Shown: piece after piece, positions 1-12,531 of the stretch
Layout of the letters: the number at the start of each line of letters is the position of its first letter
How positions within the stretch are numbered: position 1 is the first letter of the stretch
Assembly: GCA_017506865.1 (NCBI GenBank)
Contig: JAFCMP010000007.1
Coordinates: 434,001 to 498,000, forward strand
Direction: 5' to 3'
Length of the DNA: 64,000 bases
Source of the DNA: Tribonema minus
Taxonomy: Eukaryota > Sar > Xanthophyceae > Tribonematales > Tribonemataceae
Program-made: the position numbers and the translations under genes
The notes under the pieces: generated by a model
Database searches by the model: none
What the model saw: only the letters and a program-made list of their open reading frames with translations
What the model was told of the DNA's origin: nothing

Positions 1-268
1 CTTCTTGGAGCACTTGGAGCACCAGACCAGGCAGCTGTCGGCCGTGTAGCGTGCGCGTTGCGTGCTGCAAGACGACGCAGACATGCCTGCTTGCCTGAGC
101 GCCGAAGCATCACACCCAGCAAACCTTCTTGAAGTGACGCCCCAGCACACCTTCTTCAAGTGACACCCCAGTTGAGATTTAAAACTAACGCTCCAGCTTC
201 CCTTATTCACACAGACCCCATACTCATCGCACCGATCTCCCTTCCACTTTCGCAACTCGTCACGACAG

Positions 269-3200
269 CGGCGGCGGCGTACCGGACGTGTACCGCCTGG
301 TGCGGCGCCTGCGTGCGCTGCAGAGGACGGCGGCGCAGCTCGAGGAACAGTCCCAAAAGGAACGCGCGCGCTCCGAGGCGTGCGCCGCGGAACTTTCCGC
401 GCTGCTGCTGAGCAGCGCTGACGGCATGGCAAAGGCGTACGCGCGGCTCGGCTGCGAGGTGGACGGGGAGTGGGCGGCGGCGGCGGACGCGGTGCGGATG
501 CAGCTGCAGCAGCAGCAGCTGAGCGATGGTGACGGCGGCGGTGTTGATGACGCTCAGCAGCGAGGGGTGGACGCGTCTGCAGTTGTGAGTGTATACTGTG
601 GGGCATGTAGTCTGCGTGCGTAGCTGAAAACTGAGATTGTTGTCTCAGTGTCGGCGGTGGCTCGCGGTAAACGACGAGATCTCCGCTGTGGCGCACCACG
701 GCCGCCAGTGGCAACAAGGCACTGCATGCGCACCAGATTACGCGCATATGACTCCCCCGCCTTCAACTCGACCCGGAGTCATTGTGAACCACGGGTCTCA
801 GCAGTGCTCATCGCTGCTTGGGTCTCTCAGACACATCTTTGGCCCTCTAGCGGAGCTCCTCTTTTCTTTCTTGCACAAGCGGCACACAGTCCCAATGATG
901 CGCCCAACGGCAAACCCCAATCCTAGCACAATGCGGAAAGCCAGGGGTGAACACGCTACTCTCAGGGTGCGGCAAAATGTGACTCGTTTGCAGGTCCACC
1001 GCTGTCCCCTCGTGCGTTGCGGAATAGCTTCAACTTTATTTCAACTTCAACTGCCAAAGAAGGAAGCATGACAAAGCATGTAGAACTGCATCATCATTTC
1101 TTGGCGGCGGAAAGTTCCAGACCTGCCTCACCGTGTGCTCTGGCAGTGGCGCTGGTCCACGACACAGGATTCGTGATCTGCCGACAGCAGGCTGCAGGGT
1201 GTGCGCTTCAAAAATGACCTTATTAGTCAATTGTGTGCATCAAGGGCATGGCTCAGCTCTGTGCAGCAGCTCTTGTACAGCATGCGTGGTGTGCCCTGTG
1301 GCATGTTCAGACTCTGTGCTGTCTGACCCCCCCCCTACTCCCCCCCCCCCCCCCCCCCCCGCCTCTTCTGTGCATGTCGTGCGTGCCATTGCTGCAGGCA
1401 GCAGAAGGCGCATACGCGGAGGTTGGTGAGTGGTTTGTTCTTTGCCACAGTGCATGGTGTTTTGTCAGGGTTCTGCCACGGGGTATGATGAAGTCTCCTT
1501 CATTCACTGCAGCGCTTGTGGCTTTGGACAACCACTCGTAATTATGTTTGGCGCACGCTTTGTTGGGGTAGAACTTCAAGTACTTGAGAAGTTTTTCAAG
1601 AACGCAGGACGACGACGATGGCCTTGACAGCGCCTGCAGCAGGGGGCCACTAATACTGCATCAATCCCCCCATGTTTTGAATTGCATGGTCATATCAGTC
1701 ACTAGGTCGCAAATGTCAACGTGCATGCGTGCGCTGCGTCTGCACAGCACCAGCGGTGACGCACATTACAGCCGCAACGACAGTGCTAGCGCCGGCATTG
1801 CATGTTCCCAGTCAGCGCAGCAGAAAGAAACCCAAGCGCATTGTGCTGAGCATCCGCTGTGCCGCGCGTTCCGCAGGCGCCAGCCGCGAGAACGACTGCC
1901 GCCGCAACGGCAGCGGCGGCGGCGGCGTGGCGCAGGCGCAGTTTCTGGCGCTGCCGACGTCTATACGCGGCCGCTGCAGGCTCGACGACGTGCAGCACGC
2001 GTACAGCTGGCTGCTGCAGCACTGCTCAGCGAAGCCCAGGTATGTATGTAGGTATTTGAAGGGCCGGTGCACGATGCTCGTGTCATCTGCGGTGCAAGTG
2101 GCTTGTCCTGTTGGAAATGGCTGTGCAGTAGCGCAATCAGCACGCGCTGTGTGTGCCGCAGCATGCCAGTCCCTGATGCACAAGCCTGACCCCGCCTGGC
2201 CCTGAGGTTCTTGGTTCAACATTGTAGTTGGATATATCTACAACGGTGCAACCAGCAGCTGGAACACAATCGTAACTTGCGGGGAGCCCTAGACCTAATC
2301 AGCCCATAACTTATGGACTTCCAAAGTACACAGGCCTTCTGCAATGCGCCTCCACCGCAATCGGTCACAGTGAGGCCCTCACCATGTGACTTTGACTCAT
2401 CTAACTCGGAGTCGTCATCTGTCTCTTCAGCTGTACGTCCTGGGGGCTACCATAAACAGTACAAAACTGTACGGGAACGTAGCCTAGCGATAATCCTAAG
2501 TTGGTGCCTTCTGCAGCACGGCTCTGACAGCAACAGTACGGCTACACAGGTGTCTGGGCTGCACCGTGTCATGGCTGGGGTTCGGGTTAAAGACTAGGGC
2601 TAGGGCAGCGGGTCTGTAGACTCCTTTCTTGCTGATTCGCTGACCGCAGTGATGGGCGCCACCTCATGGGCCTCAGATGTCTGCGCTAGGGATTGGCAGC
2701 CGCCGTTCGTTGTCGAGGCACTTGCCGTAGGGTTAGGGTTAGCCTTGAGCACCATATGGCTCAGCTGGCAGCACAGCTGTGCAACTTGAAGTTGCCCCCC
2801 ACGTGCAGTAGCGATTCTCATTCACGCACACCGACATTCATGCGTGTTACGCAGATGACCAGTGCAGAGATGAGGTTAAGATCAGGGCGAGATGATTAGG
2901 GTTAGGTTTAGGGTTAGGGGTAGGGTTAGCGTCAACCATCGCAGACCACAGTCAAATCGCGATCTTGTTCCTGTGCATGTACACAGCTAAAAGCATCGCT
3001 GGCCACTCAGCTGTGAGGGTCAAATGGCCGCGCCGCCAATGGTTAAAGGCTGTACCAACAATATTTGTTCTGCACTCAGCCTCTGGAGTGCAGATTGTCC
3101 CCGCGACCGGTGCAGGAACGGCGCATTGGCGCACCTGTGACAATGTGATGCAGTGTTGCTGAACGCGCTGACCGACTCCTCTAACCAAAGCTTCATGGAA

Positions 3201-3961
3201 ATGATTGCTGCTTTCGACCCTAACCCTAGTAAACAACAGGTGCACGCCGGGCGCCGCCATGCTGACGATCAAGTGCAATTGCCTGTTTGGTGATGTGCAT
3301 ATATGGGATACTGGAGGTGCCCGTTGACATGGACACAATAAACGGCTCCTGCTAGAGCACAGTTGCAGCTTCCATGCTGCCAAGCGGGTTATGCCAGTTT
3401 TGGAGTCCTGCAGTGCACTTCTCAGTGCATGCTATACACCATCGGTCGCTCACGTGCCGCAGGCATCATGCACAGTTTGCCCCCACCATATGCACCGACC
3501 GCGGCAGCAGCAGCGCTGCAAGGCCACGCAGCCGCGGGCACTCCTTCTTTGCTGGCGTCGGCGTCGGCAACAACAACCCTAAACCCAACCCTAACCCTAA
3601 CTGTAGCCCGAATGCAGCACCCGCGGCGCTGGCAGCAGCAGCGGTTGTTTCATGAGTGATGCATTAGCGGCTGGCCTTGCGGCGCTTTCTTGATGCCCTA
3701 ACCCTAACCCTAAGCAGGGGGCAGCAGAAGGCCTCGAATGCCAACGCGCAGGGGTTCGTGCGGCAATTATTCCATGAGTGATGCATCAGCGGCTGACGCC
3801 TTGCGGCATTCTCTTGATGACGCAGCAGGGGGCAGCAGAAGACTGCGAATGCTAGCGCGCAGGGGTTCACGCGGCAAGAGCTCGCCGGCCACGGCTGCAA
3901 GGTGGCGGGGCACACGGGCGAGTGCGTGTTGAAGACGCTCAAGCAGCTCAAGCTCATTCAG
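269..3961 (+). CDS. Ska1-like kinetochore protein, 3 exons seen, 5' end outside window and last exon not found
   Basis: Three exons join in phase: 269-584 (donor gtgagt), 1816-2039 (donor gtatgt) and 3829-3961 (donor gtacat). Phases are 0 at the first junction and 2 at the second. The first exon encodes a charged helical stretch rich in Arg, Glu and Gln that could be coiled coil. The second holds FLALPTSIRGRCRLDDVQ, which resembles the start of the Ska1 microtubule-binding domain (a Phe, then Pro, then GR followed by a helix). The third continues with GFTRQELAGHGCK and then TGECVLKTLKQLKLIQ, resembling the Ska1 winged helix. Ska1 proteins couple kinetochores to spindle microtubules. The match is by motif order only. 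Upstream exons lie left of the window and the short last exon could not be placed. Both edges of the third exon have been duplicated into the introns. Ska1-like is likely but not proven. Confidence 0.55.
3651..3875 (+). repeat. 122-bp direct repeat carrying the start of the last seen Ska1-like exon
   Basis: The stretch 3651-3772 is repeated at 3773-3875 and beyond. Both copies begin catgagtgatgca and end in the agcagggggcagcagaag acceptor and exon start. The upstream, intronic copy contains an inserted CCCTAA triplet array. The copy used in the gene model is the downstream one, because only it stays open and in phase. Confidence 0.8.
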
Positions 3962-4100
3962 GTACATGCTAGCAATGTTGTTCAGATGTGATGGTTGAAG
4001 ACGCTCAAGCAGCTCAAGCTCATTCAGGTACACGGTAGCAATGTCGTTTAGATGTGATCATTGAACACGCTCAAGCAGCTCAAGCTCATTCATGTACATA
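3928..4100 (+). repeat. 66-bp tandem repeat of exon end plus splice donor
   Basis: The exon end (gaagacgctcaagcagctca followed by the donor gtaca) recurs with an exact 66-bp period; the unit starts at 3931, 3997 and 4063. Further degenerate copies can be traced near 4155-4195, 4255-4300, 4648-4680 and 4752-4790. All lie downstream of the exon, inside the intron. Confidence 0.9.
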
Positions 4101-4799
4101 CCCAACTGTTCCAACATACTACTTCGTGCAGGCAATGTCGTTTAGGCCGTCGATGCGCGTTGAGACACTCAGTCTTTAGAGTTGGCTCATTCAGGTACCT
4201 ATATACTAGCAGGCAATGTCGTTGAGAGGTGACCGTGCATGCGCTGCGCTTTGAGACACTTTGGCACAAGATGGTCAAGCTTGTTCAGGTACCTACATAC
4301 TATCAGGCAATGTTGCTTAGAAGTGACCCTCAACGCGTGTCGGGACACTACACAAGTCTTTATAGTCGCCAAAAAGTACATGTAGGTTCTGGTGGCAAGC
4401 TTGACGTCAATCATCTGGGCTGTTTCTTGCCCTCAGCAAGGGTTGATGTAAATGAACAATTAGCAATATTTGAATAATCCAAGACCCAGCATGAATGCTA
4501 TGCGCGTGCAGTGTTGATTTCCTGAGAGATTATTGGCTCTCCTGCTTGACATGCAGTGGTGAGGAGGTGTGTTCTTGCAGGGCAAAAAAAGCCAGGCTCG
4601 TTCCGGTACCTACTTGTCACAGAAGGATATTCATGCCGTTAATGAAATTGCAGAGTTGAGACGCTCGAGCAGCCGAAGCTTGTTCTAGCACTTGTTACTC
4701 ATCAAGTACACTGTGTTTTCGCAGTGTATTCACCATATGTCAAGGTAGTGTGTCCTCAAGACACTGAAGCAGCTCAAGCTCATTTGGGCGCATGGTGTT

Positions 4800-6327
4800 T
4801 TTGACATCGTGACTGTGCGCCGCACCCGGATTTGCGGAGGGACTTGTAAGTATCTGCCTCAGTCATTACAGCGCTGACATGCCCCAACAGCATACGCCTG
4901 TACACGGGAAGTGCACAGTATGTATTTGTACACCTCTATGAGGGTCCTAACTTGTGCAGGGTTAGGGTTAGGCTTAGGGTTAGGGTTAGGGTTAGACCTG
5001 TAAGGCGCTGCTGTAGTACCACTTGATGGCGCTGCACCATGCAATGCGGAAGACACAGCGTTTAGTTTTTATACCCAATAATGCCTCCTGTGGTTATTAT
5101 GGGGGGCCTTCGTCTCTGCTATGTTTGACACGGTCACCAGGCAGTTTGTCTAGCATCTGTGCTGAGCTGCATTCCGTGCAGCGCTGGCTTTCACTGCACG
5201 CATGTTTGGACCACTGATTGAGCAGTGTGCAAGAGCAAACCTGCATGCATGCCAACTGATCATGCTTCACTCTTCCTCTGTGGCCATTGCAGGAGCAAAA
5301 AGGGATGTTCTCTCTTGCATCTTAAGGATTGCTGCCAGCAAGCTGCTCGCGCTCAAGGCACCACCAGATGTATGTACAAACTGCGCTCAGCAACAGGCAG
5401 AGTTGACAACAGGGCACACGGCACGGTGTGCTCCAGCTGCAATATGCTGGGTAATGCAGAAACTTGTGTGCCCACGTCCACGAGCTCTCCATCTGGGCAC
5501 ATTTTTCAATGCCGATTTCAAATTAATTGTCTATGGCACGCATTCCTCCGCTGCAAAACGTCCCTGAGCTATGAGTGGGCACGTTCGCTTTATGGCATGG
5601 TGGCAAGCCGCAAATGTGCACTTCTCTTTCATGACTGCAGCAACCGCGACTATTTTTTGACGCATCGAAATAAGCCATCCCGCGAGCGATGCAGGAGCTG
5701 GTGTCAGTTAAAGACATAGCGGTGCCGGATATATTGTTCGAGAACCCTTTTGATAGCGCTCGGCGTGAAGGCATGAGCGGCGTAGCCGTTTGGATGTACC
5801 AATCGGCCGTCAGGGGCAGCTGATGTCTGAAGCGAGCGAACGCGGTCGAGCACCGGTGGAGTTGGGGATCTTGCCGGAGCACTTGAACTTGAAATTAGAC
5901 GACCCTTTTTTTTGTGTGCGGCCAGGGCTGCCAGAAACAAGGGACGAATAAATCGCAGCAGCGACAGGCGTTAGCCACTTGCCATACCAAAGTGCTATAC
6001 TATCTCTTTCGCTATCACAGCACCGTGGCAATCAATCAATCACAACGTGGCGAAGGGTCACTGGAGCTCAGATTTCAGCAAAACGATTTTAGCGTGCGTC
6101 AAAACAAGCCTACACACACAGCCTTGACCACACCACAATATACGCTAAGGCGATCAGGCCAGTGATACGACGCACGAGCCGACCAACGCAACAAGTCTGG
6201 ACGCAACAGACCGTGTAAAGCAACAAATAAAACTCCGGCCGCCCGTTTTCACCAAGCAGAGAGAGCGTACCCACGACGAGCACGCACTTACAGCAGCGGC
6301 AGAGATCGACGACAGCAGGCAGTATCG
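4800..6327. other. Spacer with telomere-like motifs, no gene supported
   Basis: A run of TTAGGG-type hexamers lies at about 4960-4995. Minus-strand open frames at 5.5-6.0 kb show no recognisable domain and no good splice context. The Ska1-like last exon and the promoter of the gene at 6.3 kb may lie here, but neither could be pinned down. Confidence 0.4.
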
Positions 6328-7764
6328 ATGTGCCAAATGTGCAAGCCCGCGCACGCGCCGCTGCGGCCAGCTTTCAGGCTTGCTGCTGGTGGCACCTATG
6401 AGGTCTCATTCGCAAACTCCGAGCAGTGGAGTTTGCCACCCACCGGCGAAGCAGAGCAGGAGCAGTGGTGGCAGGAGCAGCGGGAGAGAGAGCCAGACTA
6501 CGGCGGCGACATAGCGGCGGCGGTGGCGGATGCGACGCAGCACAGGTCGCAAAATGCCCAAAAGAAGCAGGAGGCGCTGGAGGCATTCTCCAGGGTTGTT
6601 GCAGCAGAGGGCATCAAAGTGCTGAAGCACCACAGCCGGGGTGGTGCGGCTGTCCGCATGCTGCACTACGACCCGTCCCACAGTGCGCTGGCCTGGGACA
6701 GCCACAGGCTGTTTTTCTTCACCATGAAGAGGAGCGTCCCTCTCAGCGACGTGCTTGATGTCGAGCGGGAAGGCTCGATTGTTTGGGTGAAGACGTTGCA
6801 CATGGGGGAGTTCGGGCTCGAAATGCCACTGCAGGTGAGGTCTGATGCGCATACACAGCGATGGACCGCAATGCGCTGAGATGCATCGAATTCCAGTATG
6901 TTCCCATCCGCCGGAGATGTAGGTGCGGTGCTTCATTGGACCCTCCGCGTACGTTGTTGGTCATGCAAAGATTGATTTCAGGTCAGCCTTGTCCCAATGC
7001 ACATTCCTGCATGACGCAATGCGCAGATGGGCAAGTGTGTAATTGCCCGCTGCGCGGACAAAAACGGTTCTGTCTCACGTTGAAGTTTCAATTGTTTTTG
7101 TGCAGCATAGGGCTAGCATAGCATAAGCATAGCATTTTGGCATGCGAAGATATTGACTTCGTGGTGGCATGCCTTTGCAGTTGGCGCTGATAATCGAGCC
7201 TGCCTGATAGGTAGCTTAAATTGCAACGCATGCCACGCGCCTTGGACTGAGCTCAAAAGTGGCCTCCATCGCTGTTTGCACACAGTATCCCCCATGGTCA
7301 CCCACCTACTGTGCTTGCGAACAGCCCATTGTGAGACTGCACACACAGCTTGCACCAATGTCGCATCAGAACAGTGTGTCATATGGCACACGAGAAACAA
7401 CATATTTCGGATTGGGCTACATGGATGCCCCTCCTGCTGACAGAACTCAGCTTTGACCAGCTCAAGCGGTTCTTCACACTTACATTGCGCGACAATCGCA
7501 TGTTTGATATTGGGCTACCTACATGGACGCCCCGCTAGCTGACAGCACCCAGCTTTGACCAGCTCACACAGCAGTTCTTCACACTTACACCGCACGACTA
7601 TCACAGTGCGTGTAGCTCACTCAGTACTTGGCCTACGTATCTTGCGTCACGCACAGGAGGACGCGGAGTTGGTCTACCTTGCAATGGACGCGCTGCTGGA
7701 TGAACGCACCGGACCCTGCGTGGGCCCCTCCAACAAGGCCCTCAGGCTGCCGATATTTGCGTGA
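6328..7764 (+). CDS. PH-like domain protein, two exons
   Basis: Exon 1 runs 6328-6834 from the ATG that opens MCQMCKPAH; exon 2 runs 7660-7764, with donor gtgagg, acceptor cacgcacag and phase 0. After an acidic, Gln-rich N-terminal half, the sequence GIKVLKHHSRGG, RMLHYDPSHSALAWDS, SVPLSDVLDVE and EDAELVYLAMDALLD follows the pattern of a pleckstrin-homology-type fold: a Gly and Lys strand, a strand with a conserved Trp, a strand with a V-L-V pattern, then a C-terminal helix. Such domains usually bind phosphoinositides or proteins at membranes. The downstream end is uncertain: the TGA at 7762 sits in a 55-bp duplication, and gtgaaa there could instead be a donor to a further exon. The function beyond PH-like is not known. 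Confidence 0.55.
7411..7606 (+). repeat. 98-bp tandem duplication inside the PH-like gene intron
   Basis: The sequence beginning attgggctac at 7411 is repeated from 7509 with about 80 percent identity by eye, through ttcacacttacac. It lies wholly within the intron just upstream of exon 2. Confidence 0.8.
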
Positions 7765-7841
7765 AACAGTCATTGGAACTTCCGCGGACGAGGACCTCAG
7801 GCTGCTGACATTCGCATGAAACGGTCATTGAAACTTCCGCG
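7741..7841 (+). repeat. 55-bp tandem duplication over the end of the PH-like CDS
   Basis: The unit ctcaggctgccgatatttgc through tccgcg (from 7741) recurs from 7796. The duplication covers the proposed stop codon, so it may mark a splice donor rather than a true gene end, as at other exon edges in the window. Confidence 0.8.
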
Positions 7842-7849
7842 CGGTATGT

Positions 7850-10105
7850 ACGTATGCCTACCCATCCCCAGATGCTGGGGGGCTCTTTGCGCCTTCCGTA
7901 GGGGAGACAAGGGAGTGGCGGCATGAGTTTGAGGCAAGGCATCAAATCGATTTCATCACTCACAGAAAGAGGACGCAGGGAAGGGAAGCGCATGTGCACC
8001 GGCGGCGCTCGTTAAGGTGCAGTGGACTGCGACACCTTTCTCCTGCGCCAATGCTCATTGTAGGTGGGGTTAATGGGGGCAGCAGCAGGGCACAGTAGGG
8101 TTCGTCCATCACACGTAGCACCAGGGTTTTCTCTAGCCCGCTCACTGTGATTCCGGTTTTTTGGTTGCTCTACCCCCCCCCCCCCCCCCAACCACATACC
8201 TGCCGCCCTAGCTATACTGAGCGCTGCTGCTATATGCCACAGGCTCTGCCTGGCGCGCAAGACTGGTTGATGCGTCGCTGTGCGTGCTCCCGCTTGCGCT
8301 AGCGCGCTTTCATTTCTTCCCCTTTTGCGGGGCACTACATAACCACTATAGTGGAGCGTGTCGTATGTGTGTTTCAGAGAGAGTGTGAGCGTCGCTTGCT
8401 CTACATATAGAGACGGAGCCCACGGTTATGGATCAACTAGTCGTCGGGCGCCATGTATCGTACGGATAGGGGTGCGCGAAGGACTGTGGCTTGGGACATG
8501 AAGAAGCACACGTGATAATGACAAAATTATCTCGTCATGGTCTGTGAGTTGTGAGTCAGAGTCACAGTCGCTGCTTTCTGTTGTGTGGTGTTTGTGCCGC
8601 TGCTCGTGCCGCGACTCTTTGTTTCATTGACACCTTGGCGGCGCACTGACTGTGTTGCATATCAGTCGCATGCAAACCCTTGCGTGCTTGGTCAAGCGAA
8701 CCCATTTGTGCGAGTGTTCACGTGACAATGCGCCAGGTCACACACACAATTGTTGTGTAACTGTTGCCAGGTCAGCAACGGATTCAGGGCTCACATGCAT
8801 TGCGCAACCGTGTGTACATATATTCTGTCCTGATTTTTTTGTCGTGCCCCCCATGCAAACATTGCCAGTTCCTTGCATGTGAGAGGTGGCTTAAAGACAC
8901 ACAGGTGCATGCCATGTCACCGAAGAATGCACTTGCGCGCGAGCAGCTTCCTAGTGACACTTGACACATTGCAATGGCTGTACTGCACAGTGTAGACTGC
9001 CAGTGTTGACGAGTAGACACATGTGCTGTGGCCATCAGGCAGCTCAAGACTCTGACACTAAGCATTCCAAAGCCGCATGTAAGTACCTTCGGGTCAATTC
9101 AAGTCCGCAGCACAAGCAGCATTACAAGCGGAGATGGTGTGCAGTAGCTTTGCAGTGTGGATTCGAACATCAAATGCAGCACCATGACCACCGGTGACTG
9201 AGCATTGCCACCATCGCCCCAGCTGCAACCTTTGGGGCTGCACAGGTGCCGCATTCTCATTCTTGTACCACCTCGGAAATAAAGTGAATGTTGTAACGGG
9301 TCATAACTTGAAGCTGTTGTGTGTACACGTGGATAAAGAATCAGGCCCTTGTCCGGTCCTGAATTCCCCCACCACCCTCCCCTGCCCCCTGTACAAGAGT
9401 AGCTAAAATCCCCTCGAAATGCAGCCCAGCTGCCAATGCTCTGCTCTGTCCCTTGCACCGCGCAATGTCAAGTATCGCGTGTGTGACACCAGTACAGCTG
9501 CCAGATAATGAACGTCTGCGCCGTGCTGTGGCATGCGTCAGCGACACAGGCGACTACACCGCATTGTACCGCGCGCAATGCTCTGATAGTACAGTACCCC
9601 CTTAAACCCCTTGTCTGTGATCTTCCACGCTAGACCACAACAAACGAATGTTTGTACATGTGCAGGACCCTGGCTGCGTCGCCATCAAATCTGCACCTGC
9701 CGCTGCCTTTCGGCTGCTATGCGCAGCTTTGCCAGCCGCTGCCGTTGCAGCCCAGTGCCACCATCACCGCGCACTGCCGCGATCGCTGGTGCCAGTGCGG
9801 CAATTCAGCAGCGCCGCACACAAGCTCTGCAGTCATCAGCTGTCAGCGGTGCATTGAGCACTGCATCTGTGAAGTGATTGCAGAGGTCGCTGCAGTGCTG
9901 CCAACGACGCCGCCACCGCGCCACTGCCGCCGCCCTAGCCGTCACCGCCGCCAGCTGCCGCCGCCACTTCAGCCGCTCAAAGATGGCCATGTGAAGAGAT
10001 TGCAGATGTCGCAGCCATGCTGCAAACGCCGCCGTCGCCGCGCCGCCGGCGGCCATCACTGCTGGCTGCTGCCGCCATTGAGGCGGTACTGGCCATGATG
10101 GCCTT
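7850..10105. other. Spacer, no gene supported
   Basis: It holds a 17-base poly-C tract (8173-8189) and many short open frames in all phases without domains. A (CCG/CTG)-rich stretch at 9.65-10.1 kb gives long but low-complexity frames on both strands. Confidence 0.35.
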
Positions 10106-10110
10106 GCAGC

Positions 10111-12531
10111 TCAGCAGCTCTCAGCAGTTACGTACAGTTGCGTGAGGCGCTGGAGCTGTGGGTGGTTCCAGTAGTTCCGGAAGGCCAGGTCGCGCGACGG
10201 GTCCGGCGTTTGCGTCTGCAAGCGCATACATAGGTACACACATTCATCACTGTGAGTTGCTACAAAGGCGTTGTCGATGTTGCTTGTGTAACGTGCACGC
10301 GCAAGCGTTGGCGCGGGAGGTGCTCGCCTTGCCAGTACTGATGTTGCACTTTTGGAATGTGCTGCGTGCGCGCACACTCAAAGACGGTGCAGTGGCAAGC
10401 ATTGATGACGGCGCACATCTGTGCGCCAATTGCATGCATGCGCGCAAAAAAAACACCGCGTCTGCGCCGCCACTACGACAGCAGCCATCGCGCTGCCTGC
10501 AGGGCAAGCCTCGCTGAGCATCACCTATCGCATGCACGCCGATATATATATACTTCAGTTGCTGCTATAGATATAAATATACTTGAAGTATATTTATATC
10601 TATAGCAGCAACTGTTCCGCTAAAGCAGCAGCCATCGCGCGCTGCCACCAACGCACCTGCGCGCGCCGCGGCAGCTGCGCCTGCAGGCTGAGCGCTGCCT
10701 CCAGTTCCTGCAGCGCGCTAACCGCGTCGCCGAGCTCCGCGTGCGCGCACGCCACGGCATAGCGCGCCGCCGGCGAGCGCGGCGCCTCGTCGCGTGCTGC
10801 GCTGAACACGCAGAGAGCGCACTCTGCGTCGCCTGCATCGGCAGCACACGGTGGAGCAGCGGGGGGTTATTACATGTTCTGAGCGTGGTGTTGCTGTAGG
10901 GGTAGGTAGGTACTGTGCGTGCCTCGACGCGCGCGGCGCTGAACACAGAGGGCGCGCTCCGCGTCGCCTGCAGCGCCACGCATATGGAGTGGAGGGAGGT
11001 AGTGGTGGCGGCTCGTGGTTGTTGTATGACCCCTCTCAGTGGGATGGTTATTGCTGCGGCAGGGGGGGCGGGGGGGGGGGGGGGGGGAGGGGATGTGGCG
11101 CTGAACACGCCCTCCGCATCGCCTGCAGCGGTTAGGTGGGGGGAGTAAAAGGAGGCGTTCATGTGTTGTTGTCGGTGATCCGTGGTCGGCGTATGGTGTG
11201 GCGGGGCTGAAGTGGGCTAGGTGTTGCTGAGGGGCAGCATACCCAGCCTATACGGCATCTTTGATGCAGCATCGTGAGATCATAGGTCCATAGCATACCT
11301 TGTCTGAGATATGTGCGCGCGGGGATGAGCACTGCTGCCGTCAACCTGTGTCCTCACCTGAGCTGGACAGGAGAGCGCCGTAGCCATGCACGAGCTGCGC
11401 CCACTCGCCAGCGCTCAGCGTACGGCACTCACGGCTCAGCGGCACTTCTGCCGCGTAGGCAGCCGCAAAGTGCTGCAGCGCGCGCGAGAGCGTGGCCGCT
11501 GCTCTGTTTCCCTCCAGTTGCTCCTCCTGCTGCTGCTGCTGCTGCGCCGGCTGCTGCTGCTGCTGTGGCGGCGGCGGCAGCGCTAGCAGCTGCGCGCGGT
11601 GATCGTGCTGCTGCTGTAACAGTACCGATGCGCCAGCGTACTGCTGCTGCTGCTGCGGCGGTGGCTCCTGCTGCTGCTCTTGCTGCTGGAGGCACTGCTT
11701 CATGTACAGAGCGCCCAGCAAGAAGTGGTCACGGGCAGTGGGGGTGTGATCGGTAACGACGTTGATGGCACCCAGAACTGCCGACAACACTGCCTCATCG
11801 CCCGCGCGGGCTTCAGGCTTGCAGAGGTGGATGTCCACGTGGACACCATCCACGTCGAGGTACACGCGCATGTGCTTGTCGACGCGGATGGGCGCACGCT
11901 CCACTGACGCCGACGTCGCCGAGCTGCCACTGCTGCCGCCGCGCAACCCACTGCAAGAAAGCAGCTCGGGCCTTAGTTGCGCTCCGTAGTAGCTGTTCGC
12001 GTCGGCAGCTGTTTTCGCTGCTGCTGGAGTACCAGCAGACGCAACAGGCCTCGTTCGTGGCGCTGTGCGCTCAATAGAGTATTCCACGACCTTCGCTGAA
12101 TGCAAGGCCTCGCCAGCTCCGGAAATGAGCTTCACACCCGATGCGCCGCCCTCTGCCAAGCGACGCGCAGCTCGATCTCTGCGCTGGGCAGCTGTGGTGG
12201 CTGCGGAGCCGCCATCGGCCGCCGCCACGGAGTGCCTTAGAGTTATGTGCATGGTGACATTCGACTCTGTGTCCACTGCCTTGACGTGCGTCATGGGCTC
12301 CAGAACGACATGCCTCTCTAGGATGCGAGCACTCTGCGAGTGTAGCTTGACCGCCGCTCCAAGTTCAGGCAGGTAAGCTAGCAGTAGAGGCTGAGGCCGC
12401 CTCTGCTGACAGCATTCCACCTCCTCTCTTGCTTTGGAATGTGTGCATGTCGTGGAGGCAGCAGCGGCAGCGGCGGCGGCGATCAATGAGGCCCCGCCGC
12501 GGCTCAGTGTCTGCAAGCGCGCCAGCAGCAT
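10111..12531 (-). CDS. Gln-rich protein with TPR-like C-terminal part, three exons, unknown function
   Basis: Exons on the minus strand are 12531-11358, 10832-10657 and 10215-10111, with donors gtgagg and gtgcgt and acceptors ending in tgcag; phases (1, then 0) agree, giving about 484 residues. The start chosen is the Met of MLLARLQTLSRGG; the frame is open to 12738, so an earlier Met is possible. The first part holds LEPMTHVKAVDTESNVTMHI and MRVYLDVDGVHVDIHLCK, both beta-rich in look, then poly-Gln runs. The second exon (ARYAVACAHAELGDAVSALQELEAAL) has the A-G-A spacing of tetratricopeptide helices. The last exon ends RNYWNHPQLQRLTQLY. The N-terminus could be a targeting peptide. No family was recognised; the exon structure is well supported, the function is not. 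Confidence 0.6.
10556..10614. repeat. Near-perfect palindrome, 28-bp arms with 3-base loop
   Basis: The left arm 10556-10583 starts cagttgctgctatag; the right arm 10587-10614 is its exact reverse complement, and the loop is tga. The arms are AT-rich towards the centre. It sits in the second intron of the Gln-rich gene. Confidence 0.95.
10800..11127 (-). repeat. Three copies of an exon start with acceptor in the Gln-rich gene
   Basis: The start of exon 2 with its acceptor (plus-strand form cgctgaacac ... cgcctgca) occurs at 10800-10836 (used), 10938-10973 and 11099-11127. The two extra copies lie in the intron upstream of the exon in gene orientation. Between the second and third copies lies an 18-base poly-G tract (11070-11087). 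Confidence 0.8.

Noticed and set aside
1307-1579. Frames across the poly-C tract at 1.3 kb
   Set aside because: They lie within an intron of the Ska1-like gene and depend on the homopolymer.
4960-4995. A TTAGGG run as a chromosome end
   Set aside because: It is only a few hexamers long and is flanked by unique sequence on both sides, so it is interstitial.
5523-6031. Minus-strand frames of up to 119 residues near 5.5-6.0 kb
   Set aside because: Protein-like in places, but with no domain and no splice partners, so not reported as a gene.
11386-12376. Plus-strand open frames opposite the Gln-rich gene
   Set aside because: They are shadows of the CAG/CTG-rich coding exon. The minus frame has consistent splice phases to two further exons, and the plus frames do not.
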